Source: Bacillota bacterium
Lineage (GTDB): Bacteria > Bacillota > Clostridia > Lachnospirales > Lachnospiraceae
DNA: 8,308 bases
NCBI GenBank assembly: GCA_017861355.1
Contig: JAGFXQ010000140.1
Location: 1-8,308, forward strand
Reading direction: 5' to 3'
The notes under the pieces were generated by a model. The model was not told where the DNA came from. It ran no database searches and was given only the letters and a program-made list of their open reading frames with translations. Shown here piece after piece: positions 1 to 6,534 of this stretch (position 1 is the stretch's first letter; every line of letters begins with the position of its first letter). The translations under genes and the position numbers were made by a program.

Positions 1-504
1 CTGCTTCGTGATGGTAAAGGTGACCGTGTGCTTTTCCTGATCAATCACCGGTTCGATCCCATAACTTACCGGGCTTATTTTAACTGACTTTAGATCCATG
101 TTCGGCACTGTCACAACGATATCCGCAATTCCCTCAAAATCAAAATAGGTAATCGGCGTTCTTGACTGGGTAGGCATATAATCGCTAAACCATACCCGGT
201 TATGATTTACGTTGGTATCATAGACATAACATTCATAGCCGTTGACCGAAACCTGGGTATCGGTGCAGTGCATCAAAGAAAAATCCCGGCCTGCTTCATT
301 CACTGTCTTTAGATCCTCGTCTGTCGCATCCTTCAAAGAGGTTGGTCCTTCATACAGCACTAGCTTGGAGGAGCTCATATCCACCATCGCACTAACCTCT
401 TTGGATCGATTTTGCGTTTGCAGATAGCCCCATACACCCCCTGCAATCAGACCAATTACCAGTACCCATTCCGTAATTGTAAGAACTAATTTTTTCTTCT
501 CCAT
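1..504 (-). CDS. Signal-anchored beta-helix-type glycosidase, N-terminal part (truncated by window edge)
   Basis: An open frame runs from an ATG at 504 to the left edge without a stop, giving 168 codons; the C-terminal part lies outside. A good ribosome site, GGGAGGT (511-517), sits 6 bases upstream. Residues 1-5 are MEKKK, followed by a hydrophobic stretch at about 6-26 (ending GLIAGGVWGYL) with no lipobox cysteine, so the protein is probably membrane-anchored or exported. Residues from about 75 onward read as a beta-sandwich with the pieces VSVNG, NRVWFSDY, YFDFEG, VVTVPNMDLKSVKISP and SYGIEP. This run resembles, from memory, the N-terminal domain that precedes the right-handed beta-helix in GH28/GH49-like glycosidases (polygalacturonase and dextranase types). 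The catalytic domain is not in view, so substrate and activity are inferred only. It is divergent from the lacI-type gene and shares its control region, which suggests local regulation. It could instead be a non-catalytic surface protein. Confidence 0.72.
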   Translation of the reverse strand, partial: MEKKKLVLTITEWVLVIGLIAGGVWGYLQTQNRSKEVSAMVDMSSSKLVLYEGPTSLKDATDEDLKTVNEAGRDFSLMHCTDTQVSVNGYECYVYDTNVNHNRVWFSDYMPTQSRTPITYFDFEGIADIVVTVPNMDLKSVKISPVSYGIEPVIDQEKHTVTFTITKQ

Positions 505-539
505 ATGTGAACCTCCCAAAAAATATTTGCGTTGTAACA

Positions 540-567
540 TCTATACATTTTAAGTTCCTTATGTTAA
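540..567 (-). promoter_or_regulatory. Candidate sigma-A promoter for the glycosidase gene
   Basis: On the minus strand, TTAACA (562-567, one mismatch to TTGACA) is followed after 16 bases by TATAGA (540-545, four of six to TATAAT). Transcription would begin near 533 and leave a leader of about 29 bases that contains the GGGAGGT ribosome site. The -35 box falls inside the left arm of the inverted repeat at 561-570, so a protein bound there would compete with RNA polymerase. The match was found by eye only. Confidence 0.45.
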
Positions 568-590
568 ACTAAACATCAGAAGTTTAACAT
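561..590. promoter_or_regulatory. Perfect 10-bp inverted repeat, candidate LacI-family operator
   Basis: ATGTTAAACT (561-570) and AGTTTAACAT (581-590) are exact reverse complements separated by 10 bases, so the arm centres are 20 bp apart, close to two helical turns. Smaller palindromes overlap it: ATGTT-6-AACAT (561-576) and GTTTA-4-TAAAC (582-595). The second could be a separate half or full site. The repeat lies between the divergent genes, over the predicted glycosidase -35 box and just upstream of the repressor's ribosome site. It lacks the central CG usual in LacI-family operators, which is a point against a simple single-dimer site. Binding by the neighbouring repressor is inferred. 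Confidence 0.55.
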
Positions 591-617
591 TAAACCTACG
601 AGAAAGGAACGTAAAAA

Positions 618-1640
618 ATGTCTACGATTAAAGATATTGCTAATGCGGTCGGTGTTAGCTGTACCACGGTTTCAAATGTGATTCATGGCAGAGCCGGTCG
701 TGTTTCAGCTGAAACCATTGAACTTATCAATGACGCAATTGACAGATTAGGATATGTCCCAAATATGTCTGCACGTTCTTTAGTTTCCAGTTCCTCAAAG
801 GTGATCGGTATGATCAGTCATCTGACCTCGAACAAGAAGGAAACCATTATTGAGGACCCTTTTCATTCTGCTTTTATCGGATCCATCGAGAAAACTTTGA
901 GGGAAAACGGCTACTATCTGATGCTACGTGCCGTTGAGACAACCGCTGATTTATCTGCTTTCCTTCGTAATTGGAATGTGGACGGTCTCTTCTTCACCGG
1001 TGTCTTCGAAGATGAATTCTATACCACCTTAAAGGATTTAAATATTCCAATTGTATTAATCGATAGCTATGTACCTGACTCTAATATGTGCAATATCGGT
1101 CTTGAGGATTATAACGGCGGTTATACTGCTACGAAGTATTTAATCGATCAGGGCCACCGTAAGATTGCCTTTGCCTCTCCTCCGATTAAGATTCGAGGCG
1201 TAGTATCTGAGCGTTTTCAAGGTTATAAGGATGCTTTGGCGAATGCCTCCATCGAGTTCAAGCCGGAGCTTGTATTCGAGCAGGAGCTTGATACGGAGAC
1301 CACCATTCATTCCGGTAGACGGATTGCAGAGAGAACCGACATTACTGCCGTATTTGCTACTGCCGATATTCTGGCCGCAGGTATTATGGCCGGCATCGAG
1401 CAATCAGGCAAACGAGTTCCGGAGGACATCTCCGTCATCGGCTTCGATGATATTAATCTCTGCCGTCTGACCTCACCAACCTTAACGACAATCCATCAGG
1501 ATGCACCGCTCAAAGGTAAGCTGGCAGTCAATTTCTTAATCGATATGCTGGATAAGAATCCTCTGAAGGAACGATCCGTCATCCTGCCAATCCGTCTGGT
1601 GGAACGCGACAGTGTGAAGAAAAATCATCTTCACGCATAG
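618..1640 (+). CDS. LacI-family transcriptional repressor
   Basis: This 340-residue protein has the usual LacI/GalR length and layout. Residues 2-26 form the N-terminal helix-turn-helix (TIKDIANAVGVSCTTVSNVI, with the TTVSNVI recognition helix). Residues about 47-60 are the hinge (VPNMSARSLVSSSS) with the ARSL element that inserts into the minor groove. From about 61 the periplasmic-binding-protein-like sensor domain starts (KVIGMIS); it includes SERFQGY (197-203), ATAD (247-250) and the GFDDI-type motif (275-279), followed by LTSPTLTTIHQD. The start is an ATG with AAAGGA nine bases upstream. The protein is expected to bind DNA as a dimer and release it when a sugar binds. Its neighbours suggest that the ligand is an alpha-glucoside or a product of the beta-helix enzyme, but this is inferred. 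It is transcribed against the phosphorylase operon and away from the glycosidase gene. Confidence 0.95.
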   Translation: MSTIKDIANAVGVSCTTVSNVIHGRAGRVSAETIELINDAIDRLGYVPNMSARSLVSSSSKVIGMISHLTSNKKETIIEDPFHSAFIGSIEKTLRENGYYLMLRAVETTADLSAFLRNWNVDGLFFTGVFEDEFYTTLKDLNIPIVLIDSYVPDSNMCNIGLEDYNGGYTATKYLIDQGHRKIAFASPPIKIRGVVSERFQGYKDALANASIEFKPELVFEQELDTETTIHSGRRIAERTDITAVFATADILAAGIMAGIEQSGKRVPEDISVIGFDDINLCRLTSPTLTTIHQDAPLKGKLAVNFLIDMLDKNPLKERSVILPIRLVERDSVKKNHLHA

Positions 1641-1674
1641 AAGTTTGTACCTACGTCTTCCTCTGCACAAACTT
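1641..1674 (+). terminator. Weak hairpin directly after the repressor stop codon
   Basis: AAGTTTGT (1641-1648) and ACAAACTT (1667-1674) are exact complements enclosing an 18-base loop, beginning one base after the TAG stop. The stem is AT-rich and no T run follows, so it is a poor intrinsic terminator. It may only help 3'-end stability of the repressor message. Confidence 0.3.
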
Positions 1675-1712
1675 ACTCAAGGGGAAGGCATAATATTTAA
1701 ATATAAACAAGA

Positions 1713-1732
1713 TGAAACGATAAATCGTTTCA
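1713..1732. repeat. 20-bp palindrome TGAAACGAT-AA-ATCGTTTCA
   Basis: The two 9-base arms are exact reverse complements around AA. It lies 72 bases past the repressor stop and 17 bases before the 91-base foldback. No T tract follows on either strand, so a terminator role is weak. The tight symmetry would suit a dimeric DNA-binding protein, but the position between convergent genes is unusual for an operator. The TGAAACG arm recalls LacI-family half sites in general; the centre does not carry the expected CG. Confidence 0.45.
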
Positions 1733-1749
1733 CTTGTCATGAATTAACA

Positions 1750-1840
1750 GGGCTGTTACAAAACATTTACTTTACTGCATTGTTGTTATATCCTTATGAT
1801 ATTCCGACAAAGTGTAAGATGAATTGTTTTGTGACAGCCC
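1750..1840. repeat. 91-base foldback element with 16-bp terminal inverted repeats (MITE-like or structured terminator)
   Basis: GGGCTGTTACAAAACA (1750-1765) pairs with TGTTTTGTGACAGCCC (1825-1840); 15 of 16 positions are complementary and the other would be a G-U pair in RNA. Inside, TTGTTG (1780-1785) pairs with CGACAA (1805-1810) with one wobble, and ATATC (1788-1792) with GATAT (1798-1802) around a five-base loop, so most of the element folds back on itself. GGGCTGT at both ends followed by an A-rich run resembles the terminal repeats of several insertion-sequence families, which would fit a small non-autonomous element. I see no target-site duplication in the flanks. The alternative is a bidirectional terminator or barrier between convergent genes, although no U tract follows. 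Confidence 0.5.
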
Positions 1841-1865
1841 CTCTCTATCTTATCTATACTTTCGA

Positions 1866-1894
1866 TCTTCTCTGTTCCTGTCTTCTCTGTTCCT
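1866..1894. repeat. Two direct copies of a 14-base pyrimidine-rich unit
   Basis: TCTTCTCTGTTCCT occurs at 1866-1879 and again at 1881-1894, a 15-base period. It sits in a longer segment (about 1841-1930) that is strongly pyrimidine-rich on the plus strand and therefore purine-rich on the strand of the phosphorylase transcript. No coding role is evident. It may mark an unstructured 3' trailer or simple replication slippage. Confidence 0.5.
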
Positions 1895-1963
1895 AATTTC
1901 TCTATACTTCTCTTCTCAATACTTTCCAGGCTATATTCTTGGCATATACGATTAATCCAAAAG

Positions 1964-4192
1964 TCAAGGCTTTCCAAGATTATGGATCGAGCTTTGCTCC
2001 TTGGTGATCTCAACCCGGTAGAGCTCATCCCGGTAAATGATAGGAAAGCTCATGCCATTCCATCCCGGTGGCAGACAAGGCTTTATCTTAAGTTCACCTT
2101 GCTCCAGATGAACTCCGGCAAATCCTTCGATGGCTGTCATATATGCACCTCCGCTCGAAGCAGGATGAGTACCACCGATATAGATCAGTCCAGCCCACTC
2201 CTTCCCTTTCCCACTGATATCAGATAATGCAGACTTCATAAAGAAAGGATACGCTTTCTCAGGCATATGGCACTTGCAGGCCAGTATTGCATACATGCAG
2301 GCACTTAATGAGGAGCCGTGTTCGGTGCGTGGTTCATAATACTCCCAGTTCTTGCTTAAAATTTCTTCCTCATAATCCTGCGAGAAGAGGTTCAGCATCG
2401 TTACTACATCTGCCTGTTTGATCACCTTGGTATGAGTTGCGATACCGTAAGCACCACCCCAGTATTCCTTATCATGGAGCAGTCTTCCCTTCAGCTCTTC
2501 TATCGACACTTCTTCTAAAGCAAAATATCCGTCAAATTGCTCGATCACTCCACCTTTTTGATCCGGTTCGGGAATATATAGACGATCCGATGCATCTTGA
2601 AACTGTTCCAGCAGTCCGGTCAGATCATATCTGTCCTTCAGCCTTTCTTCTATCCGGACATCCTGATAGACAAGCTTGCGCAATATTTGAATCGCACTGT
2701 CAAAGGTGTACTTTGCCATACGATTGGTATAAGTGTTATTATTCACTCGTTCATGGTATTCATCCGGTCCGATCACATCATGTAGCTCGTAACGATCGCC
2801 TCGGACCTTCTTAACCAACAGATCGTAATAGAAGCTTGCACACTCCAGAATAACCTCTGCACCGCCATCTGCGAGTAATTCTAAGGAACCGGTATAATTC
2901 ACATAACGCATGATTCCATAGACGACAGCAGCACTGATATGGATCTGTTTATCCTTAAAATACGTTCTCATCTGCCTGCCGGTGAATACATCGGTAACAT
3001 TATAGTCAGAGCAGGCGTCATAACCGCCTTCCTGGCTTTCCCAGGCATAGAACGCTCCCTGGTAGCCATAATACTCCGCCTTCTTCTTCGCACCGGGCAA
3101 TGTGTCGATACGATACTTTAATAAGGTCTTTGCAACCTCCGGTTCGGTAAATAGGAAAAAATCCAACATGAACATCTCGGTATCCCAGAACACAGCTCCC
3201 TTATAAGTCTGCCCGGATAAGCCTCTGGCTGCAATCGACAGGTGATCCGTGTGTCTGGGTGCGATACAGTGCAGGTGATACAGGGAATAATTCAATGCCT
3301 CCATTGCTTCATCATCACCGTCAATCATAACCTCTGAGTTGCACCAAAGCTTCTCCCATTGTTTACTATGTAGTTCCAGCTTTTTCTGATAACCGGTATG
3401 CTTGGATGCAGATACCAGTTCTCTGCCAAGCTTCTCATAATCTGTATGATCCTTACTGGTATAGACACTGATGAATTTGAACAGCTGATACTCTTTGCCT
3501 GGTTTCATTTTAAAAGTAAGTCTGCGGAGGATTTTGTTATCCTCAATAACAATCTCCTGCTGATGCATAGGATCAAAGCGATAGGTTTCATATACGCCAA
3601 CCTGATCACCGCTTTCATGGGTGGTTCCGGTCACCATAATCAGCTCATCTGCAGTATTGCCTTCTGCATTCGTCCTCATGTTAAGTTCATCATAATGCGG
3701 ACCATTAATGTCCCACACCTCTGCATCGATTCCGGTGAAAATCTCTGCATCGATCTCTTGTTCTGACTCATCCTCCACCTTGATACTATATCTCATGCAG
3801 ATCAGATGTTTCTCATCCATGGAAGCAAATCTCTGAGTCAGAAGAGTCAACCTACCTTCCGCTGCATTCCAAGTGGTCGATCTTTCATACACTCCATGTC
3901 TGTAATCCAAAGAGACCTTATGCTGTTCCGGTTCCGATTGCGGTAAACGATACTCCTTATTATTTAATCTCAGGTATGTATATAGACCATTTGGAGCATT
4001 GAGTGGTTCTCTCCAGCCATCCCCTACCTGATCATAGATTCCTGCCAGATTGACCGCTACGAACTCTTTCTTCTCATATTCCGGTAAAGTACCCCGAATC
4101 CCCAGGTAACCGTTGCCAACCAGGAACTTATTTCCATGGGAGGAGATTCGTTCCTGATCAAAGCCCTCCTCCTCGATTCTCCAGTTTATCAT
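1964..4192 (-). CDS. GH65 inverting alpha-glucoside phosphorylase (nigerose/maltose phosphorylase type)
   Basis: This 742-residue protein has full GH65 length. An N-terminal beta-sandwich (about 1-270; GNKFLVGNGYLGIRG near the start) precedes an (alpha/alpha)6 barrel (about 300-680) and a small C-terminal beta domain. The barrel carries VFWDTEMF (W336, D337, E339), the general acid Glu478 in HDVIGPDEYHERVNNN, KQADV (K592, Q593), and the phosphate-site run HGSSLS (625-630). GH65 phosphorylases split an alpha-glucoside with phosphate in the cytoplasm, inverting to beta-glucose 1-phosphate. The acceptor-loop sequence YFKDKQIHISAA recalls nigerose phosphorylase-like proteins; maltose, kojibiose or another linkage remains possible. 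The frame is open to a TTG at 4204, but I choose the ATG at 4192 because GGAGGG (4197-4202) lies at ideal distance just before it. It is the last gene of the operon, 15 bases after the other GH65 gene. Confidence 0.9.
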   Translation of the reverse strand: MINWRIEEEGFDQERISSHGNKFLVGNGYLGIRGTLPEYEKKEFVAVNLAGIYDQVGDGWREPLNAPNGLYTYLRLNNKEYRLPQSEPEQHKVSLDYRHGVYERSTTWNAAEGRLTLLTQRFASMDEKHLICMRYSIKVEDESEQEIDAEIFTGIDAEVWDINGPHYDELNMRTNAEGNTADELIMVTGTTHESGDQVGVYETYRFDPMHQQEIVIEDNKILRRLTFKMKPGKEYQLFKFISVYTSKDHTDYEKLGRELVSASKHTGYQKKLELHSKQWEKLWCNSEVMIDGDDEAMEALNYSLYHLHCIAPRHTDHLSIAARGLSGQTYKGAVFWDTEMFMLDFFLFTEPEVAKTLLKYRIDTLPGAKKKAEYYGYQGAFYAWESQEGGYDACSDYNVTDVFTGRQMRTYFKDKQIHISAAVVYGIMRYVNYTGSLELLADGGAEVILECASFYYDLLVKKVRGDRYELHDVIGPDEYHERVNNNTYTNRMAKYTFDSAIQILRKLVYQDVRIEERLKDRYDLTGLLEQFQDASDRLYIPEPDQKGGVIEQFDGYFALEEVSIEELKGRLLHDKEYWGGAYGIATHTKVIKQADVVTMLNLFSQDYEEEILSKNWEYYEPRTEHGSSLSACMYAILACKCHMPEKAYPFFMKSALSDISGKGKEWAGLIYIGGTHPASSGGAYMTAIEGFAGVHLEQGELKIKPCLPPGWNGMSFPIIYRDELYRVEITKEQSSIHNLGKP

Positions 4193-4195
4193 GGC

Positions 4196-4202
4196 TCCCT
4201 CC
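4196..4202 (-). promoter_or_regulatory. Ribosome binding site that fixes the phosphorylase start at 4192
   Basis: On the minus strand GGAGGGA is followed by GCC and ATG. The upstream in-frame TTG (4204-4202) overlaps this Shine-Dalgarno sequence, and using it would add only Met-Glu-Gly-Ala without a ribosome site of its own. The ATG at 4192 is therefore the likely start. Confidence 0.8.
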
Positions 4203-4207
4203 AATCT

Positions 4208-6517
4208 TTATTTACTTATCCATTCCTTCGGTATTCTGACGTTGACCTTATCCTTGCCCAGAAGCATCGGCTTGTCATAGATAAAGACTTCAATGTCAGA
4301 GCCATGGAGAGTATAGAAGGTCGCTTCCGCTTTACCTATCTCAACCTGTATTACATCATTCTTATAGTGGATACGGAAGGAATAGCTGCTCCAATCCTTC
4401 GGAATCGAAGGGGAGAAGCTGAGTACTCCGCTATCTGAGCGCATTCCGCCAAAACCATAAACGATATTCATCCAAGCTGCCGCAATGGAAGTAGTATGCA
4501 AACCTTCGGAGGAATTCCGGTTATAGTTATCCAGATCCATGCGTGTGGCGAAGCCAAAGAATTTGAACGCTTCTTCATGCTTTTGCAGCTGCGCTGCCAG
4601 AATAGAGTGCACAGATGGTGATAAAGAGCTCTCATGGATACAGCGAGGCTCGTAGTACTCATAATTCTTCTTTAACTGCTCTTTCGTAAAGCATCCGTTA
4701 TATAATAACATCATCATCAATACATCGGGCTGCTTAATCATATCATTACGGTAGATACGGTCATAGCTCCAGTGGTGATAGAGTGGGAAGTCTTCGATCG
4801 GGATCTGATCTACATCAATATGCGGCAGGGAGAAATATCCTTCATGCTGCTCAAAGATCTTTGTTTCCTCATTGTATGGGATATACATGTTCTCTGCAAT
4901 CAACTTCCAGTTCGTGCTTTCACTTTCGGTGAGTTTAAGCTCTTTCCGAATGCTATGATAAGCAGCAATGTCCCTTTGCTGTAATCTCTGTAAGACGTCA
5001 AGTGTATATTCCAGAGTAACCTTCCCCATAAAGTTCGTATAACAGTTGTTATTCACCATCATCTGGAACTCATCCGGTCCCATGACGCCATAATAACCAT
5101 AATGGGTGTGATCCGCATTCCAATCACCTCGACTGGCCAGCATACGGCTGATTTCTACGAGGATTGGAAGACCGGTCTCGAATACGAATTCTACGTCCCC
5201 GGTTACCGCCTCAAAGTGCTTGATGCCAAAGGCAACTGCTGTAGAGGCCTGCATTTGCAGGCTGGCATGCTGCCACAAGCTGCAACACTCTCTTCCGCTG
5301 ATAGTTGCAATCGGATAAAATGCTCCTTCACAATCCAAAGCCTTCGCTCTCTCACGAGCCTCCGGTAATGTCAGGTACCGGAATTCCAACAGATGCTTTG
5401 CTGCCTCAACATTATTAAATATGTAAAAAGGAAGACAATAGGTCTCGGTATCCCAGAAGGTATTACCGCTGTATGCCTCTCCGGTCAGACCCTTCGCACC
5501 GATGATTGTTCCACGATCTGCACCGTGATATGTCTGGTGCATCTGGAAGATACAGAAGCGAATTCCCTGTTGATTTAGGTCGTCCCCATTAATCTCGATA
5601 TCCGAATCCAACCACATCTTATCCCACCAGGATGCACTTTCTTCCTTCACTGTTTCATATTGCAATGTTGGTAAGAGAAGTTCGGCATTCTGACATTTAA
5701 CGTTAAATCTCTCAAGCTCTGCATTCGTTTGTTCTTTTCTCACTACATTCATAACCAACCTAGACAGAGTCGTTGCTTTTCCTTCTTTAAGAGAAAAGAT
5801 AAATTCTTTCAGAACTCTTTTCTTCTCAATAATATCCTGCTCCGAGACAGCTTCTCCGTGGAAACAACTTAACGAATGCACGGATTGAAGGGTATTTACC
5901 GTATCCGCAGTGATACTGCACCATTTTTCACCGGTCTTTTTCTCTTCACAATTCCAGAGATTTTTGCCGACCATGTGATGAGGCTGGGTAAAATCCAGCC
6001 CCGCTATGATTGTAACCTGATCGCTGAAATTAAGCGGGGTCAGCGTTAACTTCTGTCCTCCCAGATGAGCATCCTTCATGGAAAGGAAGCGTTCAAACTC
6101 AAGCTTCAGCCGATAGCCATTCTCCAATATCCAGATATAGCTCCTGGTTAATACCCCAGTTCTCAAGTTGAGGGTTCTGTTAAAGTCTTCGATCTGTGCC
6201 TGCTCAAAGCTAAGCTTTTCATTACCGATCTGTATCCGTAGATAAAGCCAATCCACAGAATTCACCATGAATTCTGTCTTATCGATAATTCCTTTATATG
6301 AGGAGCCTTCTATCTTAGCCGACTCGTAGATGCCATTGAAGTAACTGCCAATCAGGCTCTCTCCCAAGTACCCTTCTTCAAAATATCCTCGGATACCCAT
6401 AAACTCATTTCCAAGAGAAAAGATGGATTCGGACACCTGAGAATAGGCAGGATTGAATCCCTCCTCAATCACTTTCCATGGATCTGTCACGTAATATTTA
6501 TCTGCTATTTTAGCCAT
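4208..6517 (-). CDS. GH65-family inverting glycoside phosphorylase, second divergent paralogue
   Basis: The protein has 769 residues and starts at an ATG with GGAGG six bases upstream. It shows the GH65 plan: beta-sandwich (about 1-290, with SLGNEFMGIRGYFEEGY at 34-50), (alpha/alpha)6 barrel (about 310-690) and C-terminal beta domain. Conserved sites are NTFWDTETY (W355, D356, E358), the general acid Glu483 in GVMGPDEFQMMVNNN, KQPDV (595-599) and HESSLS (628-633). The acceptor region reads GRECCSLWQHASLQMQ (408-423), and the catalytic motif has FQ where its neighbour has YH. The two enzymes differ throughout, so they are old paralogues that probably take different substrates or chain lengths. 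Retention of the general acid and phosphate-site residues supports phosphorolysis; hydrolysis is less likely. The natural substrate is unknown; oligosaccharides linked alpha-1,3 or alpha-1,2 are candidates. It is co-transcribed with the permeases (17-base gap). Confidence 0.88.
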   Translation of the reverse strand: MAKIADKYYVTDPWKVIEEGFNPAYSQVSESIFSLGNEFMGIRGYFEEGYLGESLIGSYFNGIYESAKIEGSSYKGIIDKTEFMVNSVDWLYLRIQIGNEKLSFEQAQIEDFNRTLNLRTGVLTRSYIWILENGYRLKLEFERFLSMKDAHLGGQKLTLTPLNFSDQVTIIAGLDFTQPHHMVGKNLWNCEEKKTGEKWCSITADTVNTLQSVHSLSCFHGEAVSEQDIIEKKRVLKEFIFSLKEGKATTLSRLVMNVVRKEQTNAELERFNVKCQNAELLLPTLQYETVKEESASWWDKMWLDSDIEINGDDLNQQGIRFCIFQMHQTYHGADRGTIIGAKGLTGEAYSGNTFWDTETYCLPFYIFNNVEAAKHLLEFRYLTLPEARERAKALDCEGAFYPIATISGRECCSLWQHASLQMQASTAVAFGIKHFEAVTGDVEFVFETGLPILVEISRMLASRGDWNADHTHYGYYGVMGPDEFQMMVNNNCYTNFMGKVTLEYTLDVLQRLQQRDIAAYHSIRKELKLTESESTNWKLIAENMYIPYNEETKIFEQHEGYFSLPHIDVDQIPIEDFPLYHHWSYDRIYRNDMIKQPDVLMMMLLYNGCFTKEQLKKNYEYYEPRCIHESSLSPSVHSILAAQLQKHEEAFKFFGFATRMDLDNYNRNSSEGLHTTSIAAAWMNIVYGFGGMRSDSGVLSFSPSIPKDWSSYSFRIHYKNDVIQVEIGKAEATFYTLHGSDIEVFIYDKPMLLGKDKVNVRIPKEWISK

Positions 6518-6534
6518 TCTTTGCCTCCAAGTTC

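Larger units (their letters stand above)
505..617. promoter_or_regulatory. Divergent control region between repressor and glycosidase genes
   Basis: These 113 AT-rich bases separate two divergently transcribed genes and hold both ribosome binding sites. The plus-strand gene has AAAGGA at 603-608, nine bases before its ATG. The minus-strand gene has GGGAGGT at 511-517. Between them lie a perfect inverted repeat (561-590), three TTAAAC hexamers (plus strand at 564 and 590, minus strand at 582-587) and a plausible minus-strand promoter. I could not find a convincing plus-strand -35/-10 pair; TTGCGT (527-532) with TTAAGT (550-555) at 17-base spacing matches consensus only weakly. The layout fits a repressor controlling itself and the adjacent glycosidase. 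Confidence 0.7.
1641..1963. other. Gene-free convergent spacer between repressor and phosphorylase genes
   Basis: This stretch of 323 bases lies between two converging stop codons. It contains, in order, a weak hairpin directly after the repressor stop, a 20-bp near-perfect palindrome, a 91-base foldback and a pyrimidine-rich segment (about 1841-1930) with a short direct repeat. An open frame at 1645-1896 would encode 83 residues rich in Leu, Tyr and Cys. It has no ribosome site and runs through the foldback, so I do not call it a gene. I see no tRNA, no riboswitch and no classic GC-rich hairpin with a U tract for either flanking gene. Confidence 0.7.

Noticed and set aside
242..427. Plus-strand open frame opposite the partial glycosidase gene
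   Set aside because: The minus strand carries a continuous 168-codon frame with ribosome site, export signal and recognisable domain; this frame is its antisense shadow.
1713..1732. Catabolite-responsive element (CcpA site) at the palindrome
   Set aside because: The CRE consensus is a 14-base TGWAANCGNTNWCA; here the arms are farther apart and the centre is not CG.
1645..1896. Plus-strand open frame of 83 codons in the convergent spacer
   Set aside because: No ribosome site, odd Leu/Tyr/Cys-rich composition, and it reads straight through the 91-base foldback and the pyrimidine repeat.
1786..2028. Minus-strand open frame of 80 codons overlapping the end of the phosphorylase gene
   Set aside because: It is an out-of-frame shadow that continues into a purine-rich non-coding tract; its Glu/Lys-rich repeats only reflect that base bias.
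1964..6517. Recent tandem duplication of the GH65 genes
   Set aside because: Apart from the family motifs the two proteins differ widely in sequence and in length, so an old divergence is more likely than a recent duplication.
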